DNA from: an uncultured Lachnospiraceae bacterium
GTDB lineage: Bacteria > Bacillota > Clostridia > Lachnospirales > Lachnospiraceae
DNA: 64,000 nt
Direction: 5' to 3'
Assembly: GCA_934408585.1 (NCBI GenBank)
Contig: CAKRVA010000002.1
Coordinates: forward strand, 186,001 to 250,000
In this document: piece after piece, positions 10,334 to 19,285 of the stretch
Layout: each line of letters opens with the position of its first letter
Position numbering within the stretch: the stretch's first letter is position 1
Translations under genes and position numbers: made by a program
The notes under the pieces: generated by a model
Database searches by the model: none
What the model was told of the DNA's origin: nothing
The model's input: the letters and a program-made list of their open reading frames with translations, nothing else

Positions 10334-11081
10334 CGATATAACCACCCTTTTCCTCGTCGCTTACAATAATTCCCTTTTTCATTGTAACAACTCTTTTTTG
10401 CATCGCATTTACAATCTCACGATTGTGAGTAACTACAAGCACTGTCGTTCCATTCTCGTTAATCTGTTCCAAAAGCTTCATAATTTCCCATGAATTCTTA
10501 GGGTCCAGATTTCCGGTAGGCTCATCTGCCAACAGAACACTCGGACGGTTTACCAATGCTCTTGCAATTGCAACTCTCTGCTGTTCACCACCGGAAAGCT
10601 GACGCGGTTTTGCTTTATATTTTCCGGCAAGTCCCACGGTTGCCAAAATACTTGGTACATTCCGCTTAATATCTTTTGTCGGTGTCTGTATAATTCTCTG
10701 GGCAAATGCAACGTTCTCATATACATTCCGGTCTTTTAACAACCGGAAGTCCTGGAAAACAATTCCGAGATTTCTGCGGAATTTCGGAATTTTACGATGA
10801 CGGATATGAATTAAATCATATCCCATAACATTGATTTCGCCGGATGTCGGAACAAGTTCACGCAGCAGCAACTTAATCATTGTCGATTTTCCGGAACCGC
10901 TGTCTCCAACAATAAATACAAACTCTCCCTTCTTAATATGAAGGTCTACACCATTTAATGCCGGTGCACCTGTTGCATATGCTTTTGTTACATTTGTCAT
11001 TGTGATAATTTCATCACTACCCACGGATGTCTTTCTTCTTTTTCTGCTCTTTTGTTCATTCTTAACCACAGTAGCCACCAC
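10323..11081 (-). CDS. ftsE: Cell-division ATP-binding protein FtsE
   Basis: ABC ATPase of the FtsEX complex. Walker A GDSGSGKSTMI, Q-loop FQDFRLL, signature LSGGEQQRVAIARALV, Walker B VLLADEPTGNLDP and H-loop VVTHN are all intact. The N terminus is about 25 residues longer than usual and basic (KNEQKSRKRRKT). The start is uncertain: GTG at 11081 has little spacing to a Shine-Dalgarno, while GTG at 11072 is better placed behind AGGTGG. It overlaps ftsX and follows a PucR-like regulator gene by a few bases. Confidence 0.96.
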   Translation of the reverse strand: MVATVVKNEQKSRKRRKTSVGSDEIITMTNVTKAYATGAPALNGVDLHIKKGEFVFIVGDSGSGKSTMIKLLLRELVPTSGEINVMGYDLIHIRHRKIPKFRRNLGIVFQDFRLLKDRNVYENVAFAQRIIQTPTKDIKRNVPSILATVGLAGKYKAKPRQLSGGEQQRVAIARALVNRPSVLLADEPTGNLDPKNSWEIMKLLEQINENGTTVLVVTHNREIVNAMQKRVVTMKKGIIVSDEEKGGYIDED

Positions 11082-11087
11082 CTGTTT

Positions 11088-12176
11088 TTAATATTCAAAA
11101 CTTTCCATAAATTTCATGTATTTTACAACCATCAACGCAATCCGGAACGTAATCGCATCCTCAAAGACTCTCAGGTCAAGTCCTGTTGTCTTCTGCAATT
11201 TATCAAGCCGGTATACCAAGGTATTTCTGTGAATAAATAATTGTCTTGATGTTTCCGACACATTTAAGCTGTTCTCAAAAAATTTCTGAATGGTAATCAA
11301 TGTTTCTTCGTCAAAATCATCCGGACTCTTATTTCCGAAAATTTCTTTAATAAACATTTTGCAAAGAGGAATGGGTAATTGATAAATGAGTCTTCCGATT
11401 CCTAACTCGCTATATGCAATAATGCTTCGGTCATCAAAGAATATTTTTCCGACATCCATTGCCATTTTAGCTTCCTTATAGGAACGGCTTACCTCTTTGA
11501 TTTCCTTTACAACCGTACCATAAGCAATCCGCACACCGGTCATTTTTTCCTTTTTCAAAAAGGCTTCCATTGCAGCTGCCGCTTTTTCAATTTCCTTCGG
11601 GCTGTCGCCTTCCGAAAGGTCTTTTACAACAATAACATCTTTTTCATCTACTGCTGTAATAAAATCTTTGCTGTTTCCTCCCAGAAAACTATGTAATGTT
11701 TCAAGAACGTTGTTATCCTTGCTGTTATCGGTTTCGATAATCATTGCCACACGGTTTACATCCGTCTGTATATGAAGCTTCTTGGCACGACTGTAAATAT
11801 CAATCAATAGCAGGTTATCCAGCAGAAGATTCTTTATAAAGTTATCTTTGTCAAAACGTTCCCGGTAAGCAACCATCAGATTCTGAATCTGGAATGATGC
11901 CATTTTTCCAATCACATAAGCATTCTCATCCGTGCCGGTCGTAATCAGGATATATTCTGCCTGCTGCTCATCATATATCTTAAAATACTGGCACCCCCGT
12001 ATTTCCTGAGAATCTGCCTGAGATTTTGCAAATTCAGCAGCTTCTTTTTTATCGAAAAGAATTTCCGATGTCGTAGACGCAACCTCTTTCCCCTCGGTAT
12101 CCAATACTAAAAAGTCTACACGGGCAATTCCCTTCAATCCATCAATCGTATTTTGCAGAATCTGATTTGAAATCAT
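11088..12176 (-). CDS. PucR/CdaR-type transcriptional regulator
   Basis: Seen: a C-terminal helix-turn-helix of the PucR type (about 300-355), with LNVSETSRQLFIHRNTLVYRLDKLQKTTGLDLR and a final helix. A GGDEF-like central domain precedes it, with an N-terminal sensory region of about 120 residues. Members of this family regulate metabolic genes in response to small ligands; the ligand is unknown here. The ATG at 12176 has GAGGGG six bases upstream and is preferred over an in-frame codon 36 bases earlier. Its stop lies within 10-20 bases of ftsE on the same strand, so it probably heads the division operon. Confidence 0.85.
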   Translation of the reverse strand: MISNQILQNTIDGLKGIARVDFLVLDTEGKEVASTTSEILFDKKEAAEFAKSQADSQEIRGCQYFKIYDEQQAEYILITTGTDENAYVIGKMASFQIQNLMVAYRERFDKDNFIKNLLLDNLLLIDIYSRAKKLHIQTDVNRVAMIIETDNSKDNNVLETLHSFLGGNSKDFITAVDEKDVIVVKDLSEGDSPKEIEKAAAAMEAFLKKEKMTGVRIAYGTVVKEIKEVSRSYKEAKMAMDVGKIFFDDRSIIAYSELGIGRLIYQLPIPLCKMFIKEIFGNKSPDDFDEETLITIQKFFENSLNVSETSRQLFIHRNTLVYRLDKLQKTTGLDLRVFEDAITFRIALMVVKYMKFMESFEY

Positions 12177-12338
12177 ATGATACCCCTCTTCTCGAATGCT
12201 ATGCAAAAACAACTAATTTATGCACTTTAACCAATATTTTCCTCTGTTTTTCATCATTTTATAAAAACATCATTTTTATTTTAATACAAATGTACAAAAA
12301 AATCTACCCGAATTTGTTATTTTTTTGTGTATTTTTCC

Positions 12339-12367
12339 TTTACCCTTTGTGCAGAACGTGATATACT
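12339..12367 (+). promoter_or_regulatory. Promoter of the YjfB-like gene
   Basis: -35 TTTACC (12339-12344), 17 bases, -10 TATACT (12362-12367) with an extended TGA before the -10. The -10 lies about 35 bases before the ATG. No flagellar sigma-D type site was seen. Confidence 0.65.
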
Positions 12368-12402
12368 ATAAATGAATATAAGTGTAGGAAAGGAGAGATC
12401 TT

Positions 12403-12591
12403 ATGAACATTCCCGAATTATCTACTACTCTTGCAAATATGGATATTGCAAGCAAAGTCAGTATTGCTGTGTTGGATAAGTCACTGGAAAGCCAGGAACA
12501 ATCGGGCGCAAGTCTTATCAGCATGATGGATCGCTCCATGGAATTGTCTGTTAATCCAAACATCGGAAGCAATTTTGATATGAGCGTATAG
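12403..12591 (+). CDS. YjfB family small protein (putative motility protein)
   Basis: 62 residues that match the YjfB family along the whole length: an amphipathic start (IPELSTTLANMDIASKVSI), AVLDKSL, an acidic and Gln-containing turn, then a C-terminal NPNIGSNFDMSV like the family's HPxLGxxIDI ending. The family is annotated as putative motility protein but its biochemical role is unknown. It is monocistronic, with a strong SD (AAAGGAGAG), its own promoter and its own terminator. No flagellar genes are in the window. Confidence 0.85.
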   Translation: MNIPELSTTLANMDIASKVSIAVLDKSLESQEQSGASLISMMDRSMELSVNPNIGSNFDMSV

Positions 12592-12603
12592 CGTACAAAT
12601 AAT

Positions 12604-12637
12604 CAGGGGGAGTCCTTTTGGACATCCCCCCTTTTTC
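12604..12637 (+). terminator. Terminator of the YjfB-like gene
   Basis: GGGGGAGTCC, loop TTTT, GGACATCCCCC, then CTTTTTC. It points in the plus direction only, and lies between the convergent YjfB-like and cvfB genes. Confidence 0.88.
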
Positions 12638-12640
12638 ATT

Positions 12641-13495
12641 TTAAACCAGTTTTATTCTCTGTTCTTCAATCGTAATCAGACGTTGTTTATACAAATTTCC
12701 AATTGCTCTTTTAAATTCATTTTTACTCATTCCGGTCTGTTCCCGAATCATGTCCGGTGAAGACTTATCGCCCAGTGGCAATGTTCCTCCCTGACGTTTC
12801 AACATCTGCAACAGTTTTTCTGCATCTGTATTCATCTGCAGATATGCCTTTTCTCTTAAACTGAGAGAAAGTTTTCCATCCTCCAGCACCTCTGTAACCC
12901 GGGCCTCGACTTTATCTCCGACGCAGAGTGTCCCTATAGGTTCCTTTTTGGAAATCAACGCAGAATAACGGTTATCCACTGCAACAAATGCACCAAAATT
13001 GTCACTGATTTCATACACGATTCCCTGTACCTTATCATCCTTCTGATAGGAACTTCCCTTTTCAAGGTAATGATATACTTTCATTGTTGCACATAGTCGT
13101 TTGCTTTTATCAATATAAAGTGCTGCCAGGCAATTCTGTCCGGCCTGTACTCTCCCGGTCTGTTCCCGGAAAGGCAGAAGTAAATCCTTTTCCAGTCCCC
13201 AGTCAAGAAACGCACCATATTTTCCGATTTCCTGTACTTTAAGAACTGCCACCTTCCCAAGCTCCACGTAAGGGTGTCTTGTTGTAGCAATCAGGCGGTC
13301 CTTGGAATCGCGATAAATGAATACCTCCATTTCATCTCCGATTTGTGCTCCCTCGGGAACTTCTTTTCTTGGAAGAAGTACTTTTTCTTCGATTTCCCGT
13401 TCCGTGCCACTAATGATATCTGCATCTGCCAGATAAACACCAAATTCTACCTTTTTTACAATTTGAAGTATCTGACGTTTTCCAAGTTCTATCAT
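12641..13495 (-). CDS. cvfB: CvfB-like S1 RNA-binding protein
   Basis: 284 residues: tandem S1-type OB folds followed by a C-terminal winged helix (TGMSKNEFKRAIGNLYKQRLITIE), the arrangement of Staphylococcus CvfB and Bacillus YitL. Recognisable parts are FGVYLADADI in the first fold, GKYGAFLDWGLEKDLLLPF in the second and DNFGAFVAVDNRYSALI in the third. CvfB binds RNA and affects virulence gene expression in Staphylococcus; the target here is unknown. One base separates it from the thioesterase gene upstream, so the two are cotranscribed. Confidence 0.9.
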   Translation of the reverse strand: MIELGKRQILQIVKKVEFGVYLADADIISGTEREIEEKVLLPRKEVPEGAQIGDEMEVFIYRDSKDRLIATTRHPYVELGKVAVLKVQEIGKYGAFLDWGLEKDLLLPFREQTGRVQAGQNCLAALYIDKSKRLCATMKVYHYLEKGSSYQKDDKVQGIVYEISDNFGAFVAVDNRYSALISKKEPIGTLCVGDKVEARVTEVLEDGKLSLSLREKAYLQMNTDAEKLLQMLKRQGGTLPLGDKSSPDMIREQTGMSKNEFKRAIGNLYKQRLITIEEQRIKLV

Positions 13496-13496
13496 A

Positions 13497-14207
13497 TTAT
13501 TCCCCCACTGTAAATTCCACTACACAACATACATCTTCGCTCTGATTGCGAAGTACTACGGTACATGTTTTATCCTGCCATGCGACACATGGCGTCAGGG
13601 TATCACCCAGATATACCTGTTTACGATATTCTACACGGATTCCCTGAATATTTTTTTCTCCATCCAGACTATCCATTGCCATACGGATATACTGTCCATT
13701 GTTTACATGATGATTGGTGTCCAGATGTTGTTTATGAATGATGATGGGTTCTTCTTTCTGCAGACACTCCGGAATCTTTATTTTCCTGGAGAGATAATTC
13801 ATTGCAATCTTCTCTTCCGGTGCATAAATATCAATCATTTCCTGGGGAATTCGAATCGGATGACCTGATCTTGTATCCAACAGGCTCCATAAAGAATTGG
13901 CAAGTGCCAGTCTTTCGCCCTGCTCATTCTCCATCCAGAAGTTTCTCATTCCTATAAATCCTTTAAACCCATACGGTATCGTACAGATTTTTACGCGTTC
14001 TGCAAGCTTTGGCATCCGGACAATTTCAATCTGCCAGGACGACAACACCCATACCTGATGATTTCGGAGTAAATACTCCAATCCCACGCCTAAATCTTCT
14101 GATTGAAATGTGGAACAATCCTGAAAATAATCAATCAGGGACTGTACCGAAAGCCGTCCGTTCTCGTCCACTTCGCTAAAGCGGATTCTGCTGTCAAATG
14201 AATACAT
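13497..14207 (-). CDS. Acyl-ACP thioesterase (FatA/FatB-like)
   Basis: Two tandem hot-dog domains in about 236 residues. The first begins YSFDSRIRFSEVDENGRLSVQSLIDYFQD; the second carries HLDTNHHVNNGQYIRMAMDS, including the Asn-His pair of the thioesterase active site. It releases free fatty acids from acyl carrier protein. The ATG at 14207 has GAGGAG seven bases upstream and starts the conserved sequence; an in-frame start at 14249 adds an unconserved tail. It is the first gene of a two-gene unit with cvfB. Confidence 0.92.
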   Translation of the reverse strand: MYSFDSRIRFSEVDENGRLSVQSLIDYFQDCSTFQSEDLGVGLEYLLRNHQVWVLSSWQIEIVRMPKLAERVKICTIPYGFKGFIGMRNFWMENEQGERLALANSLWSLLDTRSGHPIRIPQEMIDIYAPEEKIAMNYLSRKIKIPECLQKEEPIIIHKQHLDTNHHVNNGQYIRMAMDSLDGEKNIQGIRVEYRKQVYLGDTLTPCVAWQDKTCTVVLRNQSEDVCCVVEFTVGE

Positions 14208-14287
14208 TTTATGCTCCTCAAATATTCTACCGTTGCCAATATATCGCAAAAACCACCCAACTGTTAAAGTCGAGTGGTTATGAAAAG

Positions 14288-14359
14288 CAGGGCTACAAGG
14301 ATTCGAACCTTGAAATGACGGAGTCAGAGTCCGTTGCCTTACCGTTTGGCGATAGCCCT
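14288..14359 (-). tRNA. tRNA-Gln (anticodon CTG)
   Basis: A cloverleaf of 72 bases can be folded on the minus strand: acceptor arms AGGGCTA/TAGCCCT with discriminator G, D arm with GGTAAGGC, anticodon stem ACGGA/TCCGT around the loop CTCTGAC (anticodon CTG), and T arm CAAGG-TTCGAAT-CCTTG. CCA is not encoded. Confidence 0.95.
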
Positions 14360-14378
14360 ATGTGTTGTTACCTTTGGT

Positions 14379-14407
14379 ATTATACACAATCTATATATAT
14401 TTGGCAA
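14379..14407 (-). promoter_or_regulatory. Promoter of tRNA-Gln
   Basis: Minus-strand -35 TTGCCA (14402-14407), 17-base spacer, -10 TATAAT (14379-14384) preceded by TGTG. It lies about 20 bases before the 5' end of the tRNA. Confidence 0.85.
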
Positions 14408-14542
14408 GCATTATTTTTTGTTATTTTTTTGACAGGATGTTTTTTTTTAGATACTTACCCGTTTTCTGATGAAAAGCTATTAACAAGTATTGCAAAATTT
14501 GGTATCTTTTAAAAGGTGAAGGTAAAAAACGGAGGGTATTAC

Positions 14543-15214
14543 ATGAGATATTTTTTTAACGGAAAAGTGGTAAAACAGGAATCTATTTATTGTATCCGAA
14601 TTCCTTTTAATGTCTGGGAAGTCTGTAAACAACGGGACGTTATCCGTGCAGACATTGTTCTGGATAATAAAATTATTGACTGCGAACTCATACCGGAGGA
14701 AAAAGGAAATTATAAAATTCACTTAAGTGATGAGGATGTTGCACATATCGACATATCAAAAACACATAAAATTCTTCTTCATATCGGAGAAAGCCTGATT
14801 CAGATGAACCAGAACAGTCCTTACAGTTTTGAGCATCCAATCCGCAAGATTGACCATGTGGATATCATTCTTCAGCCGGAGGATGGGTTATGCGGTCAGA
14901 CCTGTGTGGCAATGCTTGCCGGTGTTACGATTGCCGAAGTAATCACGGTCATGGACTGCCGCGAATGGCAGGCAACTATGGGACGTGTTATTTCCGCATT
15001 AAATTATTATGGTCTCGACCATAGCGATGTCATTATGTATACAGAAGGCGAAGATGCTGTTCTTCCAAAATGCTGTATTATGATGGAAAAAATGGGACGC
15101 TATTGCCATTATCTTGTTCACTATGACGGCAAGTTCTATGATTCAAATCTTGGAATTTTTACAGAATATGATATGAGTAAGCTTTTGGGATATCTGGAAG
15201 TAAAAGTAGATTAA
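14543..15214 (+). CDS. Two-part protein with a C39-like cysteine-peptidase fold, function unknown
   Basis: 223 residues from the ATG at 14543 (GGAGGG Shine-Dalgarno seven bases upstream). The N-terminal ~90 residues are beta-rich and resemble a DUF1905-type barrel only weakly. The C-terminal half carries PEDGLCGQTCVAMLAG (candidate catalytic Cys), then YCHYLVHYDGKFYDSNLG with a His and Asp in the order of papain-like C39 peptidases. There is no signal peptide, so it is probably cytoplasmic. It is monocistronic and diverges from tRNA-Gln; a TTGACA at 14429-14434 could be its -35 but the -10 is poor. Peptidase activity is inference. Confidence 0.7.
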   Translation: MRYFFNGKVVKQESIYCIRIPFNVWEVCKQRDVIRADIVLDNKIIDCELIPEEKGNYKIHLSDEDVAHIDISKTHKILLHIGESLIQMNQNSPYSFEHPIRKIDHVDIILQPEDGLCGQTCVAMLAGVTIAEVITVMDCREWQATMGRVISALNYYGLDHSDVIMYTEGEDAVLPKCCIMMEKMGRYCHYLVHYDGKFYDSNLGIFTEYDMSKLLGYLEVKVD

Positions 15215-15225
15215 TTCAAAAATGA

Positions 15226-15269
15226 AAATGGAGCATACCGCTGGTTATTCAGCGTATACTCCATTTTTT
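15226..15269. terminator. Bidirectional terminator between the C39-like gene and glnN
   Basis: Long imperfect hairpin: AAAATGGAGCATACCGCTG pairs with CAGCGTATACTCCATTTTTT around a GTTATT loop. A-runs and T-runs on both sides let it serve both convergent genes. Confidence 0.88.
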
Positions 15270-15277
15270 GTACTGAT

Positions 15278-17389
15278 TTATACCTCAAACATTAAATCTG
15301 CATATGTTGGCATCGGCCACATATTCTTATCCACCATCATTTCCAATTCATCAATCGGTGCGCGTAATTCATCCATTGCCACCTTTACGATATCCTTGTA
15401 ATAAAACGCCTTTTCTCTGGCATTTTCGATAACTCCGGCTTTTGTTTCTACCTCTTTCAATTTTTCCAGCGCAATTTTGGCTTCTTTCAACTTTGCGGAA
15501 ACCTCTTTTAATAAATCACTCTGTACTTCATCATCAGCACCTGCATCGCGTACTGCGATTACCGTATCTGCCAGTGCTTTACTATATTTTACACATGCCG
15601 GAAGAAGCTGCTTGGATGCCATATCAATCATCGTAAGTGCTTCAATATTTAATGTCTTTGCATATGTTTCATAAAGAATCTCCTCACGGGATTCCAGTTC
15701 TGCTTTTGTGAAAATTTTGAACTTTTCAAAAAGCTTCACGGCTTTATCGGTAGTCAGTGTATCTACCGCATCTACCATGGATTTCAGATTTGGAAGTCCT
15801 CTCCGCTTCGCTTCTTCAATCCACTCTGGAGCATAACCGTTTCCGTTAAAAATAATTCTCTGATGCTTTGTAAAATATTCCTTGATTAAATCATGAACCG
15901 CCATATCAAAATCTTCTGCCTTTTCCAAAACATCAGCCGCCTCGCAAAATGCTTCTGCAACAATGGCATTCAACGTGGTATTCGGGCTTCCTACTGAGTC
16001 AGCAGACCCAACACTACGGAATTCAAATTTATTTCCGGTAAAAGCAAACGGTGATGTACGGTTCCGGTCGGTTGCATCTTTTTTGAAATCCGGAATTGCA
16101 GATACTCCTGTTTCCATTTTTCCGCCTTCCAAGCATCTGGATGCCTCTCCGGTTTCTACCAGCTGTCGTACCACATCCTCCAGCTGTTCTCCAAGGAAAA
16201 CAGACATAATTGCCGGAGGTGCCTCATATCCGCCAAGACGATGATCATTTCCCACATCCGATGCACTCTGACGTAACAAATCTGCATGAATATCGACTGC
16301 TTTGATGATGCAGGCAAGTACGAGTAAAAACTGAATATTTTCATTCGGGGTATCTCCGGGGTCTAATAAGTTTACCCCATTGTCTGTAGTAAGTGACCAG
16401 TTATTATGTTTTCCGGAACCATTTACTCCTGCATATGGTTTTTCATGAAGCAGGCAGGTTAAATTATGACGCTCCGCAACCTTCTTCATCGTCTCCATAA
16501 CAAGCTGATTGTGGTCTACTGCAATATTAGCAGTTTCATAAATAGGTGCCAGCTCGTGCTGGGCAGGTGCTGCCTCATTATGCTGCGTTTTTGCAGTAAC
16601 GCCAAGCTTCCAGAGTTCCAGGTTAATGTCCTTCATATAAGCACCGATTCGCTCCCGGATGGTTCCAAAATAATGATCATCCATTTCCTGGCCTTTCGGA
16701 GCAGGTGCACCAAAAAGTGTTCGTCCGGCGAAAATGAGGTCCGGGCGTTTCAAATAATTATCGCGGTCTACAAGAAAATATTCCTGTTCCGCACCAACGC
16801 TTGGTGTTACCTTTGTTGCTTCTGTATTTCCAAACAAACGCACAATACGAAGTGCCTGTTCACTAATCGCTTCCATGGAACGAAGCAATGGAGTCTTTGT
16901 ATCCAATGCCTCTCCGTTATAGGAGCAGAATGCTGTCGGAATGCAGAGAATTACACCTGTTGCATCTTCACGAAGAAATGCAGGAGAGGTAATATCCCAT
17001 GCCGTATAGCCTCTTGCTTCAAATGTTGCACGCAATCCGCCTGAAGGAAAAGAAGATGCATCCGGCTCTCCCTTAATCAATTCCTTACCGGAAAACTCCA
17101 TAAGCATTTTTCCGTCTTCATCCGGATGTGTTACAAAGGAATCATGCTTTTCAGCGGTAATTCCGGTTAACGGCTGAAACCAATGTGTATAATGCGTGGC
17201 GCCATTTTCTACTGCCCAGTCCTTCATTGCTTTTGCAACCACATCAGCCACTGCAAGAGAAAGCTCACCGCCCTGATCCATCACCTTCACAACTTCACGG
17301 TAAATGTTTTTGGGAAGGCGTTCTTTCATGGTTGCTCTGGTAAACACCTTACTGCCAAACAGTTCTTCCACGTTGATTACTTCATTCAT
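15278..17389 (-). CDS. glnN: Type III glutamine synthetase
   Basis: Makes glutamine from glutamate, ammonia and ATP. About 703 residues, the length of GlnN/GSIII rather than the ~450-residue GSI. Recognisable are [34 protein letters not shown] and [18 protein letters not shown], the ammonium/ATP-site elements of the superfamily, and a long helical C-terminal region typical of GSIII. The ATG at 17389 has GGAG seven bases upstream and overlaps the end of the U32 gene by eight bases, so translation is probably coupled. It is the last gene of a long minus-strand operon. Confidence 0.97.
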   Translation of the reverse strand: MNEVINVEELFGSKVFTRATMKERLPKNIYREVVKVMDQGGELSLAVADVVAKAMKDWAVENGATHYTHWFQPLTGITAEKHDSFVTHPDEDGKMLMEFSGKELIKGEPDASSFPSGGLRATFEARGYTAWDITSPAFLREDATGVILCIPTAFCSYNGEALDTKTPLLRSMEAISEQALRIVRLFGNTEATKVTPSVGAEQEYFLVDRDNYLKRPDLIFAGRTLFGAPAPKGQEMDDHYFGTIRERIGAYMKDINLELWKLGVTAKTQHNEAAPAQHELAPIYETANIAVDHNQLVMETMKKVAERHNLTCLLHEKPYAGVNGSGKHNNWSLTTDNGVNLLDPGDTPNENIQFLLVLACIIKAVDIHADLLRQSASDVGNDHRLGGYEAPPAIMSVFLGEQLEDVVRQLVETGEASRCLEGGKMETGVSAIPDFKKDATDRNRTSPFAFTGNKFEFRSVGSADSVGSPNTTLNAIVAEAFCEAADVLEKAEDFDMAVHDLIKEYFTKHQRIIFNGNGYAPEWIEEAKRRGLPNLKSMVDAVDTLTTDKAVKLFEKFKIFTKAELESREEILYETYAKTLNIEALTMIDMASKQLLPACVKYSKALADTVIAVRDAGADDEVQSDLLKEVSAKLKEAKIALEKLKEVETKAGVIENAREKAFYYKDIVKVAMDELRAPIDELEMMVDKNMWPMPTYADLMFEV

Positions 17390-18635
17390 TCCTGTTCTCC
17401 TCCTCATGCTCCTCTTTTCTTACCCGGAGCAAATCGTACTTTTCCGGTTTTACACTTAATTCCACATATAATACCTGTTGTGGATGGGGTGCACTTTCTA
17501 CCTGTTCACCATCCTCTGTCTGTAAAGATAACACGGAAACCTCTATGTTGTCACCATTTGGTTTCATAATTTCGATGGAATCACCCACGCAGAATTTATT
17601 TTTCTGTGTAATTCTGGCGTATCCTTTTTCATTTACCTCTTCAATATTTCCAAGATAAATGTATTCATTCACATAAGTATTTGAATCATAAATCTGTGTA
17701 TTTTCATCCGGTTTTCCAAAGTAAAATCCCGTTGTAAACTGTCGATAGGTGCATTTCGAAATTTCGGAGCGATACCAGTCCATATTGTTACGGTATTTTT
17801 CTTCTGATTCCAGATAATCATCGATTGCTTTCCGGTACGTCCTTGCAACAGTTGCTACATAGAGTGCCGTTTTCATTCTGCCTTCAATTTTGAAGCTGTT
17901 AATTCCGGCTGCAATCATCTCGGGAATATGCTCAATCATGCACAAGTCCTTGGAATTAAAAATATACGTTCCCCGTTCATTTTCATAGACCGGAAAATAC
18001 TCGCCCGGACGCTTTTCTTCCATTACCGAATATTTCCAACGGCAGGGATGCGTACATGCTCCCTGATTTGCATCTCTTCCGGTAAAAAAGCTGCTGAGCA
18101 GACATCTTCCGGAATAGGAAATACACATTGCCCCATGGATAAAGCTCTCGATTTCAAGTTCCTCCGGAATATGTTCCCGGATTTCCCGGATTTCTGCAAG
18201 AGAAAGCTCCCTTGCACTTACAACACGCTTTGCTCCCTGACGATACCAGAACAAATACGTCATATAATTTGTATTATTTGCCTGGGTAGAAATATGTATA
18301 TCAATTTCAGGGCATATTTCTCTTGCGAGTGTAAACATTCCGGGATCTGCCACAATCAAGGCATCCGGGGCCAATTCCTTCATTTCTTGGAAATATTCTT
18401 TTGCCCCTTCCAAGTCACGGTTATGTGCCAGAATGTTTGCTGTTACATGTACACGGACACCATGCTCATGTGCAAATTCAATTCCCTGCTTCATTTCTTC
18501 ATGACTGAAGTTTTTAGCCTTGGCACGTAATCCAAAAGCCTCTCCGCCAATGTACACGGCGTCTGCCCCAAACATGACTGCCGTTTTTAACACTTCAAGG
18601 GAACTTGCTGGGATTAATAATTCCGGTTTTTTCAC
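17382..18635 (-). CDS. trhP: U32 family protein, tRNA uridine-34 hydroxylase-like (TrhP)
   Basis: 417 residues starting at a GTG (18635) that overlaps the upstream stop as GTGA, behind GGAG. The start [30 protein letters not shown] is the U32 hallmark. The cluster CISYSGRC...GACTHPC supplies conserved cysteines. In Bacillus the homologues YrrN/YrrO (TrhP) make 5-hydroxyuridine at tRNA position 34, and TrmR (the gene directly upstream here) methylates it. The pairing supports the tRNA-modification role over the older 'peptidase' label. Prephenate is used in the known reaction. Confidence 0.88.
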   Translation of the reverse strand: MKKPELLIPASSLEVLKTAVMFGADAVYIGGEAFGLRAKAKNFSHEEMKQGIEFAHEHGVRVHVTANILAHNRDLEGAKEYFQEMKELAPDALIVADPGMFTLAREICPEIDIHISTQANNTNYMTYLFWYRQGAKRVVSARELSLAEIREIREHIPEELEIESFIHGAMCISYSGRCLLSSFFTGRDANQGACTHPCRWKYSVMEEKRPGEYFPVYENERGTYIFNSKDLCMIEHIPEMIAAGINSFKIEGRMKTALYVATVARTYRKAIDDYLESEEKYRNNMDWYRSEISKCTYRQFTTGFYFGKPDENTQIYDSNTYVNEYIYLGNIEEVNEKGYARITQKNKFCVGDSIEIMKPNGDNIEVSVLSLQTEDGEQVESAPHPQQVLYVELSVKPEKYDLLRVRKEEHEEENRNE

Positions 18636-19285
18636 AATGAACTTCTCCTTTTTACGCTGACTGTCACACCATCTCCTACCGGTAGAATACATGTCTGCAG
18701 GCATTCATGATGCTCCAGTTCATATAAATAATCTCTCATTCTCGAATGAATTGTCCGATTGCGTCTTACGACCGCAAATCTGGACTCCATAATATCTCCA
18801 TCCTGTAAAACATTATCCGAAACCAGAAGTCCGCCATCCTCCATAAGACGAAGAATATCCGGCAGGAAATGAATATACTGTCCTTTGGCAGCATCCATAA
18901 AAATAAAATCATACGGTCCGGTAAGCTGCTTTAACAGTTCCGTCGCATCCCCCTCCAAAAGAGTAATCTGCTTCTGTCTTCCGGCTTTTGCAAAATTCTC
19001 TTTTGCAATCGGAATTCTTTTTTCATACTTTTCAATCGTTGTAATTTCACAATCTGATGGACCATACTCTGCCATCAGTAATGCAGAAAAACCAATGGCC
19101 GTTCCTACCTCAAGAATTCTGTGGGGCTGCTTCATTGCAAGCAGCACCTTTAAAAAACTCTGCATCTGAGGTCGGATAATGGGTACATTGGTTTTGATAG
19201 CATATTGCTCCAGTTCCTCCAAAAATGGAGTATTTCCCGGATCAAGTGATTCAATAAATGTGCTTATCCGCTCTTCTGTTATCAC
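18632..19285 (-). CDS. trmR: SAM-dependent O-methyltransferase, TrmR-like (tRNA 5-hydroxyuridine methyltransferase)
   Basis: 217 residues with class I SAM fold: RILEVGTAIGFSALLMAEYG (SAM-binding loop), TTIEKYEKRIPIAKENF and FIFMDAAKGQY for the metal/catalytic region, as in the COMT-like family 3. Bacillus YrrM/TrmR, at the same place in its operon, converts ho5U34 to mo5U34 in tRNA. It overlaps the genes on both sides by four bases, which indicates translational coupling with the MltG-like gene upstream and trhP downstream. Confidence 0.88.
   Translation of the reverse strand: MITEERISTFIESLDPGNTPFLEELEQYAIKTNVPIIRPQMQSFLKVLLAMKQPHRILEVGTAIGFSALLMAEYGPSDCEITTIEKYEKRIPIAKENFAKAGRQKQITLLEGDATELLKQLTGPYDFIFMDAAKGQYIHFLPDILRLMEDGGLLVSDNVLQDGDIMESRFAVVRRNRTIHSRMRDYLYELEHHECLQTCILPVGDGVTVSVKRRSSL

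Noticed and set aside
16466..17044. 192-codon plus-strand open frame inside glnN
   Set aside because: Cys/Ile-rich shadow of glnN with no ribosome site; the glnN frame has clear family motifs throughout.
17928..18530. 200-codon plus-strand open frame inside the U32 gene
   Set aside because: Shadow of trhP; composition atypical and no initiation signals.
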